Source of the DNA: Mogibacterium sp.
GTDB taxonomy: Bacteria > Bacillota > Clostridia > Peptostreptococcales > Anaerovoracaceae
Length of the DNA stretch: 64,000 nt
Assembly (NCBI GenBank): GCA_017433975.1
Contig: JAFRGD010000001.1
Span: 1-64,000, forward strand
Reading direction: 5' to 3'
The position numbers were made by a program, and so were the translations under genes. The notes under the pieces were generated by a model that did no database searches, was not told the DNA's origin, and saw nothing but the letters and a program-made list of their open reading frames with translations. Below, piece after piece: positions 41,812-50,391 of this stretch. Numbering within the stretch: the first letter of the stretch is position 1; the number at the start of each line of letters is the position of its first letter.

Positions 41812-42007
41812 ATCGCGGGAGATTTGTTTGAATACGCCAAAGGCGGGAGGGATAGACGGTATCTATCGCTTCCGCCTTTTGTATTGCGATTATGAATTCA
41901 CAAAAGAATTTGTTTCAAAAGGGCAAGATTTCGTTGATATGCGAAAAAAGCCGTCGATGATATCTTTGAAAGAGAGTAAATCCATACACCACTTTAAGGA
42001 GGGTAAC

Positions 42008-42550
42008 ATGAATATTAACGCAAAATCGATCGATCTGGCAAAGGTTCAGGCAGACGCTGAGGAGTCGTTCCGCAAGGGCTTCTTCTGCTGCGAGGCCGCC
42101 ATGGAGACCATCATCAACAGCTTCGAACTGGACGTTCCGCGCGAAGTCATCAGCATGGCGTCCGGCATGGCGGTCGGCGTCGGCAAGTCCGGCTGCATCT
42201 GCGGCGCGCTGAACGGCGCCATCCTCGCCATCGGCATGTTCTTCGGTAGATCCGAGCAGAAGGGCCCGGCGGATCCGCAGGTCGTCAAGTGCCTTGCCCT
42301 GACCAAGGAGATGCACGACTGGTTCAAGGATAACAACACCAAGAAGATTACCTGCTGCCGCGTCCTGACCAGAGAATTCGACATGAGCAAGGGCGGACAT
42401 AAGGCCCAGTGCATCTACTACACCGGCATCTGCACCGCCAAGGCTGCGGAGATTATCGCACGCGAGCTCGGCATCCCGACCACCGGCGAGATTACGGTCC
42501 TGCCTTACGACGAGTACATCAAGACGAGAATCGCTCCGCTGGAAGCGTAG
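42008..42550 (+). CDS. C_GCAxxG_C_C family redox protein
   Basis: A 180-residue protein with the signature cysteines: FFCCEAAMETII, then SGCICGALNGAILAIG (C-x-CGA-x-x-G), ITCCRVL, and CIYYTGICTAKAAEII. This family is annotated as possible redox or metal-binding proteins of anaerobes. The ATG at 42008 has AAGGAGG 6 bases upstream. It probably shares a transcript with the following transporter gene (21-base gap). Confidence 0.9.
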   Translation: MNINAKSIDLAKVQADAEESFRKGFFCCEAAMETIINSFELDVPREVISMASGMAVGVGKSGCICGALNGAILAIGMFFGRSEQKGPADPQVVKCLALTKEMHDWFKDNNTKKITCCRVLTREFDMSKGGHKAQCIYYTGICTAKAAEIIARELGIPTTGEITVLPYDEYIKTRIAPLEA

Positions 42551-42571
42551 TACTTCAAAGGAGAGAGAACA

Positions 42572-43486
42572 ATGATTAAGAAAATGCCTATTCCGATCTG
42601 CGGAGTGATCCTGGGCCTCTTCGGCCTCGGGAATCTCCTCCAGTCGTATTCCGCGGGCGTCCGCATGGCGTGCGGTATTGTGGCGACGGTGCTCATGGTA
42701 CTGTTCCTGGTCAGCGTGTTTGCCGACTTCGGGAAGTTCAAGGAAAACATGAAGAACCCGATCATGGCGAGCGTCTTCTGCACGTTCCCGATGGCGTTGA
42801 TGCTTTTCAGCACGTACTTCAAGCCGTGGTTCGGCCCGGCGTCCAAGATCATCTGGATCGTCGCGATCGCGTTGCACGTCTTCATGATCCTGTACTTCAC
42901 AAAGACGTTCGTCCTCAAGCCGTCGCTCAAGACGGTTCACGCGAGCTGGTACATCGTATACGTCGGAATCGCGATGGCCGCGATGACCGCGCCGGCGTAT
43001 GAGGCGACCGGCTTCGGCATCCTGACGTTCTGGTTCGGCCTTGTGTCGCTGCTGGTCCTGCTGGTCTTCGTCACGATGAGATACGCCAAACTGCCGGTAC
43101 CGGATCCGGCAAAGCCGCTGATGTGCATTTACGCGGCGCCTGCCAGCCTCTGCATCGCGGGATACATCCAGTCCGCCGCCGCCAAGAACCTGACGTTTCT
43201 GACCGTCCTGTGGGTGCTTGCGACCGTCCTGTTCGTCTTCGCCTGCATCAAGTTCGTCCAGTTCCTTAAGTTCCCGTTCTTCCCGAGCTACGCGGCTTAC
43301 ACGGTCCCGTTCGTCATCAGCGCGATCGCTTCCAAGCAGCTGATGGCCTGCTCCGCTGCGATGGAGCAGCCGATGGCGTTCCTGAAACCGATCGTACTAA
43401 TCGAGACGATCATCGCTACGTGCACGACGCTTTACGCGCTGGTCAGATACCTCATGTTCCTGTTTGGAACCGAGAAGAAAGCATAG
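42572..43486 (+). CDS. TDT-family (tellurite resistance/dicarboxylate transporter-like) membrane protein
   Basis: A 304-residue protein with about ten membrane helices. The N-terminal GVILGLFGLGNLLQSY is the usual opening of TDT/exfoliative-toxin-like transporters, and the loops ASWYIVYVGIAMAA and YAAPASLCIAGY are typical. It is likely an anion channel or transporter; the solute is unknown. AAAGGAG precedes the ATG. Confidence 0.9.
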   Translation: MIKKMPIPICGVILGLFGLGNLLQSYSAGVRMACGIVATVLMVLFLVSVFADFGKFKENMKNPIMASVFCTFPMALMLFSTYFKPWFGPASKIIWIVAIALHVFMILYFTKTFVLKPSLKTVHASWYIVYVGIAMAAMTAPAYEATGFGILTFWFGLVSLLVLLVFVTMRYAKLPVPDPAKPLMCIYAAPASLCIAGYIQSAAAKNLTFLTVLWVLATVLFVFACIKFVQFLKFPFFPSYAAYTVPFVISAIASKQLMACSAAMEQPMAFLKPIVLIETIIATCTTLYALVRYLMFLFGTEKKA

Positions 43487-43543
43487 TGGGAACCCTGCAA
43501 ACGGGAACCCTATAACAGGAATTCACAAAGCAATCTGCGAAAA

Positions 43544-43575
43544 AAACCCTGCGGCATCAAAACCGCAGGGTTTTT
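43544..43575. terminator. Bidirectional terminator
   Basis: AAACCCTGCGG pairs with CCGCAGGGTTT, flanked by A and T runs. It serves both the transporter gene and the convergent gene ending at 43617. Just before it, GGGAACCCT is repeated (43489 and 43503). Confidence 0.88.
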
Positions 43576-43616
43576 CGTCGGCTAAAAAGATGGCGGCCAT
43601 CGGCGGCGTTCCGCGT

Positions 43617-44036
43617 TCAATCCGAGGACAGCTTTTTTTCGACCTCGCGCAGCCGGATCGTCTCGACGAGCGTGTGGTCCTTCTCCATGAGGCGAAGGAC
43701 CTTGCCGATCCGGTACAGTTTTTTGTCGTCCAGGCTGAGGTCGGAGGCCTTGCGGTACTCGTCGCCGTCCAGGCAATAGCGCATGAATTTGTCGCAGAAG
43801 TCGACGTGACCGGCCGCCTTGGCTTCGCGCCAGAGGTAGCGGGTCCCGAAGAGGTACGTATGGTTGTCCAGCCGCACCGGGAAGGAATATTCATGCGTCG
43901 ACAGGCCGTTGGCGGCGTGGTTCTCGTTGATGAACTCGCGGGTCTTCCACGTGTAGAAGTCCAGCAGCAGGCGGACGTCCCGGCCGCTCGCGTTCGGCGG
44001 CAGGGTCACTTTGCTTTTTTTCGTAAATAACAACAC
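43617..44036 (-). CDS. Hypothetical protein (139 aa)
   Basis: A 139-residue soluble protein, MLLFTKKSKVTLPPNASGRD at the start and a charged helical end (LRLMEKDHTLVETIRLREVE). WKTREFINENHAANGLSTHE and LFGTRYLWREAKAAG are distinctive blocks. AAGGAG lies about 8 bases before the ATG. No family recognised. Monocistronic between terminator 43544 and the divergent YjiH operon. Confidence 0.65.
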   Translation of the reverse strand: MLLFTKKSKVTLPPNASGRDVRLLLDFYTWKTREFINENHAANGLSTHEYSFPVRLDNHTYLFGTRYLWREAKAAGHVDFCDKFMRYCLDGDEYRKASDLSLDDKKLYRIGKVLRLMEKDHTLVETIRLREVEKKLSSD

Positions 44037-44145
44037 GGTGTCTCCTTTTGATAAGAATGGATTCTGCTATAAGGATAACACAAAACCGGCGGAACATCAC
44101 AGAAAAGTTCGGGGCATCGGCCCAAAAGAATTTTTATAATTTTTG

Positions 44146-44174
44146 TTGCATAAATATGCAAAACGACGTATAAT
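44146..44174 (+). promoter_or_regulatory. Promoter with ARG-box-like palindrome, YjiH-dipeptidase operon
   Basis: TTGCAT (44146-44151) and TATAAT (44169-44174) with a 17-base spacer. The palindrome TTGCATAAATATGCAA (44146-44161) covers the -35. Its core TGCATAAATATGCA resembles an arginine-repressor box. The string TTGCATAAATAT also stands upstream of the ureohydrolase gene (57963). Confidence 0.75.
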
Positions 44175-44215
44175 ATTCACATCGCATTACTATTTAAATA
44201 TTAGGAGGTCCTCTT

Positions 44216-45580
44216 ATGGAAAAGTTCACCCCCGTAAAACTGACAACAAAGAATCTATTGATGTTCATCATCCCGGCGTGCATCGGCTTTCTGATCTACC
44301 TGACACCGATGAAGATTGGCGGTAAGTTCGGAATGGCGATCGGCCTGCTCCTGTCGTGGTGCTCGAGCAAGGCGTCCGGCTGGTCGATGCAGGTTGCGAT
44401 CATCCTCATGACCGTCACCGCAATTGCGACGCTCATCTGCAAGCTCACGAAGCCGGACTTCGTCATGAAGAGCGAACGCCTCAAGAAAATCCTCGTCCCG
44501 AGCTGGGTCGAAGTGGTCATCCGCCTCGTCGGATCCGCGCTCGCTATCATCGTCTGGTTCCAGCTCATTTCAGAAGTTATCTATAGCGAAGACACCGGCG
44601 TGGTCATGCTCGACCTCGTGGCGAGCATCATGATCTGGTTCGTCGTCGCGTCGTTCTTCGTCCCGTTCCTGCTCGACTTCGGGCTGATGGAGTTCATCGG
44701 AACGCTCTGCCGCGGTGTAGCGCGACCGCTGCTGCACATCCCGGGGCGGAGCATGATCGACGTGCTGACGTCTTTCCTCGGCGACCAGAACCTCGGTATC
44801 ATGCTGACGGACGACCAGTACTCGCACGGGTACTACACCGCGAAAGAAGCGGTCACGATTTCCTGCTGCTTCTCGGCGACGGGCATCGCGTATTGGTACA
44901 TCATCTCCACGATCGTCGGTGTGGAAGGATACTTCGTCCAGATTGTCGTGACGATGTTCGTCACCGCGCTGCTGACCACGATCATCATGTGCCGAATCCC
45001 GCCGATCACCCTGTTCCCGGACACATACTATAACAATCAGGCTGAGAACAAAGAGAACGACAAGCCGGAAGACATGAGCACGTTCCAATTCGCGGTGCAG
45101 CTCGCCGTCAAAAAGGCGTCGACGTTCCAGGGCCTCAAGGCGATGGCGTGGCGGTCGATCGACTTCTGCTCGAGCATCATTTTCTCGGTGTTGCCGGTCG
45201 TCATGATCATCGGAACCGTGGGCCTCATCATCGCGACGTATACGCCGGTATTTAACTGGCTCGGCGCGCCGTTCGGCTGGTTCATGAACCTTCTCGGGAT
45301 TCCGGACGCGACCGCGGCCGCTCCGGCGACGGTGTCCGGCTTTGCGGACGTCATGATTCCGTCGCTGCTCTGCGGTGACATCACGTCCGAGCTCACCAAG
45401 TTCATCATCTGCGTCCTCTCGCTGATCCAGATCATCTACATGTCGGAGGTCGGCCCGATCCTGCTCATGTCCAAGATCCCGGTCAAGTTCCATCACCTGG
45501 TCATCCTGTTCATCGAGAAGACGATCCTCGCGATTCCGATCATCTACATCTGCGGAATGCTATTCGGGATTCCGCGATAG
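44216..45580 (+). CDS. YjiH-family membrane protein (nucleoside recognition/gate domains)
   Basis: A 454-residue protein with about ten membrane helices. The region PGRSMIDVLTSFLGDQNLGI near 180 and the second gate-like part IPSLLCGDITSELTKFII near 375 match YjiH-like proteins with two Gate (nucleoside recognition) domains. The role is uncertain; it is probably a transporter, and the dipeptidase 9 bases downstream suggests a peptide or amino acid substrate. AGGAGG is 7 bases before the ATG. Confidence 0.88.
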   Translation: MEKFTPVKLTTKNLLMFIIPACIGFLIYLTPMKIGGKFGMAIGLLLSWCSSKASGWSMQVAIILMTVTAIATLICKLTKPDFVMKSERLKKILVPSWVEVVIRLVGSALAIIVWFQLISEVIYSEDTGVVMLDLVASIMIWFVVASFFVPFLLDFGLMEFIGTLCRGVARPLLHIPGRSMIDVLTSFLGDQNLGIMLTDDQYSHGYYTAKEAVTISCCFSATGIAYWYIISTIVGVEGYFVQIVVTMFVTALLTTIIMCRIPPITLFPDTYYNNQAENKENDKPEDMSTFQFAVQLAVKKASTFQGLKAMAWRSIDFCSSIIFSVLPVVMIIGTVGLIIATYTPVFNWLGAPFGWFMNLLGIPDATAAAPATVSGFADVMIPSLLCGDITSELTKFIICVLSLIQIIYMSEVGPILLMSKIPVKFHHLVILFIEKTILAIPIIYICGMLFGIPR

Positions 45581-45589
45581 GAGAAAAGC

Positions 45590-46570
45590 ATGAAATTTCA
45601 ACTGTTTGACGCGCATTCGGACATCTTTGAAAACGTGCATGAGAAGCGCGCCCGCGGCCTGACCGACATCCTCGACACCTATCACGCGGCAAATTGGGAG
45701 GCCGGCGGCTGCGTCGGCGGCTTCTGCCCGATCTGGATCGATCCGTCCTGCACGGTCTACCCGATTCCATACGAAGAACAGGCGAAGCAAATCCTCGCGC
45801 ACATGGACGAGGAGCTCCACGCCACGACCCGGGCGGTCATGGTGACCAGCCACGCGGCGTATCTGGCTGCGGTGGAGCAGGGGCTGCACGCGATCTTCAC
45901 CGGAACGGAAGGGCTTTGCTTCCTGCGGGGCGACTACGGGAAGCTGGACGCGTTGTACGATCACGGGATGAGAGAATTTAGCCTGACCTGGAACGAGAGC
46001 AACGAGTTCGCCGGCGGGGCGGGGGACATCGACGGTCCCGGCCTCAGCGACGCCGGAAAACAGTGCGTGAGGCGCATCCACTCGCTCGGCGCGGTCCTCG
46101 ACCTCGCGCACGCGAACCGCGCTTCCTACTACGATGCACTCCGCCTGACGGACGGGCCGTTCATGGTCTCCCACAGCAACGCGGGCCACTTCTGCAGCCA
46201 TCCGCGAACCCTGACCGACGAGCAGATCAGACGCGTGGCGGAGTACCGCGGCGTCATCGGAATCAGCGGTTACCCGCCGTTCCTTTCGGACGATCCCGCG
46301 GAGTGGACCGTACAGAAGCTCTGCGACCACGTGGAATACGTGGCCGGCCTCGCCGGCATCGAATGCGTGGGATTGGGGTTCGACCTGGTGGACTTCCTGG
46401 ACGACGCGGACTCGGACAACACGATCAGCGACGTCACGCAGGGCCTGGAAAACATCTCTTGCACGCAAACGATCGCCGTCGAACTGTTGCGGCGCGGCTT
46501 TCAGCCGGCTGACGTCGAGGCGGTCTTCCACGGGAACTTCCTCCGCCTGGTCAAAGAAGTGATTGGATAA
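45590..46570 (+). CDS. Membrane dipeptidase family (M19) peptidase
   Basis: A 326-residue binuclear zinc dipeptidase of the renal dipeptidase family: LFDAHSDI (metal ligands H8 and D10), FTGTEGLC with the bridging Glu, LDLAHANR, VSHSNAGHF and GLGFDLVDF. No signal peptide, so it acts in the cytoplasm on (D-)dipeptides. Coupled to the YjiH gene. Confidence 0.94.
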   Translation: MKFQLFDAHSDIFENVHEKRARGLTDILDTYHAANWEAGGCVGGFCPIWIDPSCTVYPIPYEEQAKQILAHMDEELHATTRAVMVTSHAAYLAAVEQGLHAIFTGTEGLCFLRGDYGKLDALYDHGMREFSLTWNESNEFAGGAGDIDGPGLSDAGKQCVRRIHSLGAVLDLAHANRASYYDALRLTDGPFMVSHSNAGHFCSHPRTLTDEQIRRVAEYRGVIGISGYPPFLSDDPAEWTVQKLCDHVEYVAGLAGIECVGLGFDLVDFLDDADSDNTISDVTQGLENISCTQTIAVELLRRGFQPADVEAVFHGNFLRLVKEVIG

Positions 46571-46608
46571 CCGACGGCGAACGCCGGTTTGACCGGTTGC
46601 ACATATAT

Positions 46609-46640
46609 AAAAGGAGCGGCTTGAAAAAGCCGCTCCTTTT
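46609..46640. terminator. Bidirectional terminator
   Basis: AAAAGGAGCGGCTT and AAGCCGCTCCTTTT around GAAA, a 14-bp stem with A and T ends. It ends the dipeptidase operon and the convergent SRAP gene. Confidence 0.92.
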
Positions 46641-46657
46641 TCTATTTTATCAGATGA

Positions 46658-47266
46658 TTAGGCTTCGACGCGCGCGAACGCCATCTGCGTCTGCGCGGCG
46701 CGGACCAGGTCCTCCGGCCTCGCGTCCGGCCGGATCCACTCGTCGACCAGCTGCCCCGGCAGAATCAGGGGCATCCGGTCGTGGAGAAACCGGACGTCGT
46801 CGCTCGGCTCGCGCGTCAGGACGACGAACACCGGCAGGCCGTTCTCGATCCGGTACAGGCCGCAGAGCCAGGTCATCGCCTGGTCCTTCGGCTGGATCCG
46901 GTACTTGTCGCCGGTCACTTTCCTGCCGTTGCGGCCGGGCAGGTGCTCCCACTCAAAATACCATGACGCCGGCACGATGCACCGGTGCGACGCCCACGCG
47001 TCGCGGAACGTCGGTTTTTCCGCGGCGGTCTCCGACCGCGCGTTGAGGAGCAGCGACCTGCCGGAAAAGCCCCACTTCATCGGAAAAACCGACCGCTTCC
47101 CAGCCTTGTTGGAGGCGATCACCGGCACCACATCGGTCGGCCGGACCTCGCCGGCCGTCGTGATCTTTGTCGTCTGCTGCCACTTGTCGACCAGCGACGA
47201 GCGTAGCATCTCTTCCACGATCCCCCGGAGCTCAGGGGACACGTCAATCCAGTAACGGGTACACAT
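46658..47266 (-). CDS. SOS response-associated peptidase family protein (SRAP, YedK/HMCES-like)
   Basis: A 202-residue abasic-site DNA-crosslinking protein. The ATG at 47266 gives MCTRYWID, so Cys2 becomes the N-terminal residue that bonds to abasic DNA. Other family marks are MKWGF, LLNARSETAAEKPTFRDA, RCIVPASWYFEWE with the catalytic Glu, and LHDRMPLIL with the His. The start overlaps the YwaF-like gene's stop by one base (TAATG). Confidence 0.95.
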   Translation of the reverse strand: MCTRYWIDVSPELRGIVEEMLRSSLVDKWQQTTKITTAGEVRPTDVVPVIASNKAGKRSVFPMKWGFSGRSLLLNARSETAAEKPTFRDAWASHRCIVPASWYFEWEHLPGRNGRKVTGDKYRIQPKDQAMTWLCGLYRIENGLPVFVVLTREPSDDVRFLHDRMPLILPGQLVDEWIRPDARPEDLVRAAQTQMAFARVEA

Positions 47267-48033
47267 TACCGCTTCCGCCTGTCCGTAATGGTAAACACGA
47301 GCATGACAAGCCCCATGTAGATGGCGAGAATGCCGACACAAGGGAGCAGGTAGAGGAACGGGTAAGGGAGCCAGCTATGGAAGAGCTCCAGGATCGGGTT
47401 CCCTTCGGTCTCAACGGCGAAGAAATAGTTGGCCTTTGGGTGCAGGCCGGTCCAGCGCAGAAACATGTTGAAAAGGAACATGATGAAAGCGATGGCAAGC
47501 GCCGTGAGGATCGTCTTTGGCAGGTCGCGGAGGACCGGGCGGAACAGGCCGAAGGTGACGAGGGCCAGTCCCTCGATGACGATCATGAAGTGCGTTCCGT
47601 AGAAGCCGAGCATGCGCGGCAACAGCAGGGAGTAGCCGTTGAAGCCGGTGGTCGGCATGACGAGGGCCATCAGCGCCCCGAGCGGCCCCAGGAAGAAGCC
47701 GAAGTTCATCAGCGGCCGGCTCTTGCGCAGAACGCCGATCGGGATCAGAATCATGTTAATATTGCAGAGCTGCAGCGGCAGCTCGCCCCACCAGTTGAAG
47801 CCTCCCATGGCCGCGGTGAGGACGTTGAACTCCTCGTCGATGGAGAGGTAGTATTTGTAAATGAAAAATCCAACGAATGTGACCAGGCATGCACCGACCA
47901 GAACGGCCTCCCGGGTACGCTCGCTTTTGTTACGCAGAATCAGGCTGGCTAGGATGAGCAGTAGAAGAAACGCCGCAAACACCAAAATGAACAAGGTGTT
48001 AAAGGGACGCATGATCCAAAAGTCACTCGACAT
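47266..48033 (-). CDS. YwaF-family integral membrane protein
   Basis: A 255-residue protein with about seven membrane helices. GGFNWWGELPLQLCNINMILIP is the family mark (xLPLxLC). The ATG at 48033 has AAAGGAAG upstream. Function unknown. It is translationally coupled to the SRAP gene. Confidence 0.85.
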   Translation of the reverse strand: MSSDFWIMRPFNTLFILVFAAFLLLLILASLILRNKSERTREAVLVGACLVTFVGFFIYKYYLSIDEEFNVLTAAMGGFNWWGELPLQLCNINMILIPIGVLRKSRPLMNFGFFLGPLGALMALVMPTTGFNGYSLLLPRMLGFYGTHFMIVIEGLALVTFGLFRPVLRDLPKTILTALAIAFIMFLFNMFLRWTGLHPKANYFFAVETEGNPILELFHSWLPYPFLYLLPCVGILAIYMGLVMLVFTITDRRKR

Positions 48034-48095
48034 GATATCACTTCCTTTCCCCAAGATATTAGCGTATTTTCGCGGTGTCTGCAAGCCCGCGCAAA

Positions 48096-48127
48096 AAGGT
48101 CCGGGCTTCCAAGGAAGCCCGGACCTT
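48096..48127 (-). terminator. Intrinsic terminator of the double-SDR gene
   Basis: AAGGTCCGGGCTTCC pairs perfectly with GGAAGCCCGGACCTT (15 bp, loop AA). On the minus strand TTTTTGC follows. Confidence 0.9.
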
Positions 48128-48171
48128 GTCTGTGGTTTTCCGGAGCGGAAATGACTCGTTTCTGCGGCCGG

Positions 48172-49968
48172 TTACTTCTTCAGGTAACCTCTCAGCGGTC
48201 CGCCCGGCATGTTGGTGACATCCTTGATCGCCTCGCCGATGGTGGCGACGACCGGGTTCACCCGCGCGATCGTCTGGTCGACTTCTTTGCGGATGTGCTC
48301 GTCGTATTCGCGGTGCGTAACGACGTAGAACTGGTCGTTCTCGATGGCTTTGAAGACCTCAGCGCCGAAGCCCTCGATCGGATAGCCGGTTCCGATGACG
48401 AACTTGGAGGCCTGCTGGCCCTTCGCGAAAATCTCACCCCTGTAGAACGGATCGTCTCCGTGCGGGTATCTCGCCGGACGGTACTCGTCCGCGTGGTCGA
48501 AGCTCGTGCGTACGAAGCCCGGGCAGAACACGCCGAGGTGGATGTCGCAGCCCTGTGCCTGCATCTCGTATTCGATGCACTCGGACAGCGCGACGGCGGC
48601 GTTCTTGGTCGTGTAGTAAGCGGCCATGCCGGTGCTGGTGATGAGGCCGGCGACTGAGCAGGTGTTCATGATGTTGCAGTGCGTGCCCTGTTTCTTCATG
48701 ATCGGAATGACCTGCCGCATGAAGTAAACGTGTGAGAGGAAGTTCGTACGGACAATCCACTCCCAATCCTGCAGCGGAATGATGAAGCCAGGTCCAGGGG
48801 TGCAGGTTCCCGCATTGTTCATGAGGAGATCGATCTGGCCCCACTTGTCCATGACTTTGTTGACGACCATTTCGGTGTCTTCATAGAGGGAGACATCTGC
48901 AGGGATGAGGAGGATGTCCTCCGCACCGTATTCCTTAGCGACGTCTTCGATCTTCGCGAGGTCGTCCGCCATGATGTCGACCGCCGCGATCTTCATTTTG
49001 CGTTTCGCGGCTTCCTTGACGAATTCCCTACCGAAGCCGAACGCCGCACCGGTGATGAGCGCGACCCTGCCGGTGAGGTCCTTGTCGCCCGAGACGACTT
49101 CCGGGCGCTGTTTTCCGAGGAGCCGGATGTCCGGATTGATCCGGTCGACTCTATCGTAAATCTGTTTCTTGATGATTGGATCATACTGCGGATGCGTGAC
49201 GATGTAGAACTGATCCTCCTCGATGCCCTTGAAGCAGATTTCACCGAAGCCGTCGATCGGAAGGCCGGTCGTGACGACGTACTCGCTCGCCTTTTCGAAT
49301 TTGGCGAACTCCTCGCTCTGATAGTACGGGTCGGACGGGTCGGAGAACCGCGCCGGTCTGTGGCGCTCCGCATGGTACAGGTCGGTTTGGACGAAGCCAG
49401 GGCAGAAGATGCTCATGGAGATGTTGCTCACGCCGATTTCCTTGAGCTCATTGCGCGTGGCGCGGGCCAGCGTGACCGCGGCGTGCTTGGTCGAATAATA
49501 CGCCGGCATGTCGGTGCTGGTGACGAGGCCCGCCATCGAGCAGACGTTGAGGATGTTGCACGGCGTGCCCTGTTTGATCATGATTGGAATGACCTGGCGC
49601 ATCATGTAGATGTGCGACATGAGGTTGGCGTAGACCATCCACTCCCAGTCGCGGAGCGGCAGGTTGTCGATGGTGCCGCCCTTGCCGGTTCCGGCGTTGT
49701 TGATCAGCAGGTCGATCTGGCCGTATTTCTGCATCGCGGTCGCGACGAGCTTCTGGGTGTCTTCCCACAGGGACACGTCCGCCTGTACGCAGATGATGTC
49801 CTCCGCGCCGAGCTCTCTCGCCAGCGGCTCGACCGCCAGGACTTCGTCGCCTTCGATGTCAGCCGCGACGATCTTCATGCCGCGCTTGGCTGCTTCTTTG
49901 ACGTACTCTCTGCCGAAGCCGTTGGCGGCTCCGGTGATGAGAGCTACTCTACCTTTAAAGTCTTTCAT
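48172..49968 (-). CDS. Tandem fusion of two short-chain dehydrogenase/reductase domains
   Basis: A 598-residue protein made of two SDR units. Unit 1 (1-~295) has TGAANGFGREYV at 13, NNAGTGKGG near 90 and the active-site YYSTKHAA. Unit 2 (~305-598) has TGAAFGFGREFV, NNAGTCTPGPG and YYTTKNAA. Both keep the nucleotide-binding glycines, Ser and Tyr-x-x-x-Lys, so both could be active with NAD(P)H. The halves are similar but clearly diverged. AAAGGAGG is 5 bases before the ATG. Substrate unknown; classical SDRs are dimers or tetramers, so the fusion may lock a heterodimer. Confidence 0.93.
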   Translation of the reverse strand: MKDFKGRVALITGAANGFGREYVKEAAKRGMKIVAADIEGDEVLAVEPLARELGAEDIICVQADVSLWEDTQKLVATAMQKYGQIDLLINNAGTGKGGTIDNLPLRDWEWMVYANLMSHIYMMRQVIPIMIKQGTPCNILNVCSMAGLVTSTDMPAYYSTKHAAVTLARATRNELKEIGVSNISMSIFCPGFVQTDLYHAERHRPARFSDPSDPYYQSEEFAKFEKASEYVVTTGLPIDGFGEICFKGIEEDQFYIVTHPQYDPIIKKQIYDRVDRINPDIRLLGKQRPEVVSGDKDLTGRVALITGAAFGFGREFVKEAAKRKMKIAAVDIMADDLAKIEDVAKEYGAEDILLIPADVSLYEDTEMVVNKVMDKWGQIDLLMNNAGTCTPGPGFIIPLQDWEWIVRTNFLSHVYFMRQVIPIMKKQGTHCNIMNTCSVAGLITSTGMAAYYTTKNAAVALSECIEYEMQAQGCDIHLGVFCPGFVRTSFDHADEYRPARYPHGDDPFYRGEIFAKGQQASKFVIGTGYPIEGFGAEVFKAIENDQFYVVTHREYDEHIRKEVDQTIARVNPVVATIGEAIKDVTNMPGGPLRGYLKK

Positions 49969-50158
49969 GGAAACCTCCTTTTTGTTTTTTTCAGCCGAAA
50001 AAGCACGTCGATTCGTGCTTGTTGACTAAATTATAACAATTCGAAAAGGGGGCTACACTGGCACAACAGACTAAAATAACGGACGTTTTTTGTGCATTGT
50101 GTACGAAGCGCGAGCATTAAAAAAACGGCGGGGGAGGGCCCTCGCCGCGAGCCGGAGG

Positions 50159-50386
50159 CTACCCGCCGGCCGTCATGAAATGCAGGCAAAACTGACGATA
50201 GAGTTCGTCCGCGCGGTCCCCACGGAGGAGGATCCGCGTCTGGGGCACGGTAAACGACCCGATGCTTCGTTCGGGCAGGGGTAGTATCGTGACCATGTCA
50301 GCGGTCGCGCCGCGGTCTCTGAAAAAGGCTTGGACGCGCTCCGCATCCACCGCCCAGACTTCGTCGTATGTGTTCATATCTTTCAT
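50159..50386 (-). CDS. Small protein downstream of the radical SAM gene
   Basis: A 75-residue protein, MKDMNTYDEVWAVDAERVQA, with one Cys near the end. It starts 5 bases after the radical SAM stop and has no clear ribosome binding site, so it relies on coupling. An inner ATG at 50377 is an alternative. It could be a partner or a substrate of the radical SAM enzyme, but it lacks a Cys- or Gly-rich core, so this is only a possibility. Confidence 0.55.
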   Translation of the reverse strand: MKDMNTYDEVWAVDAERVQAFFRDRGATADMVTILPLPERSIGSFTVPQTRILLRGDRADELYRQFCLHFMTAGG

Positions 50387-50391
50387 TCAAT

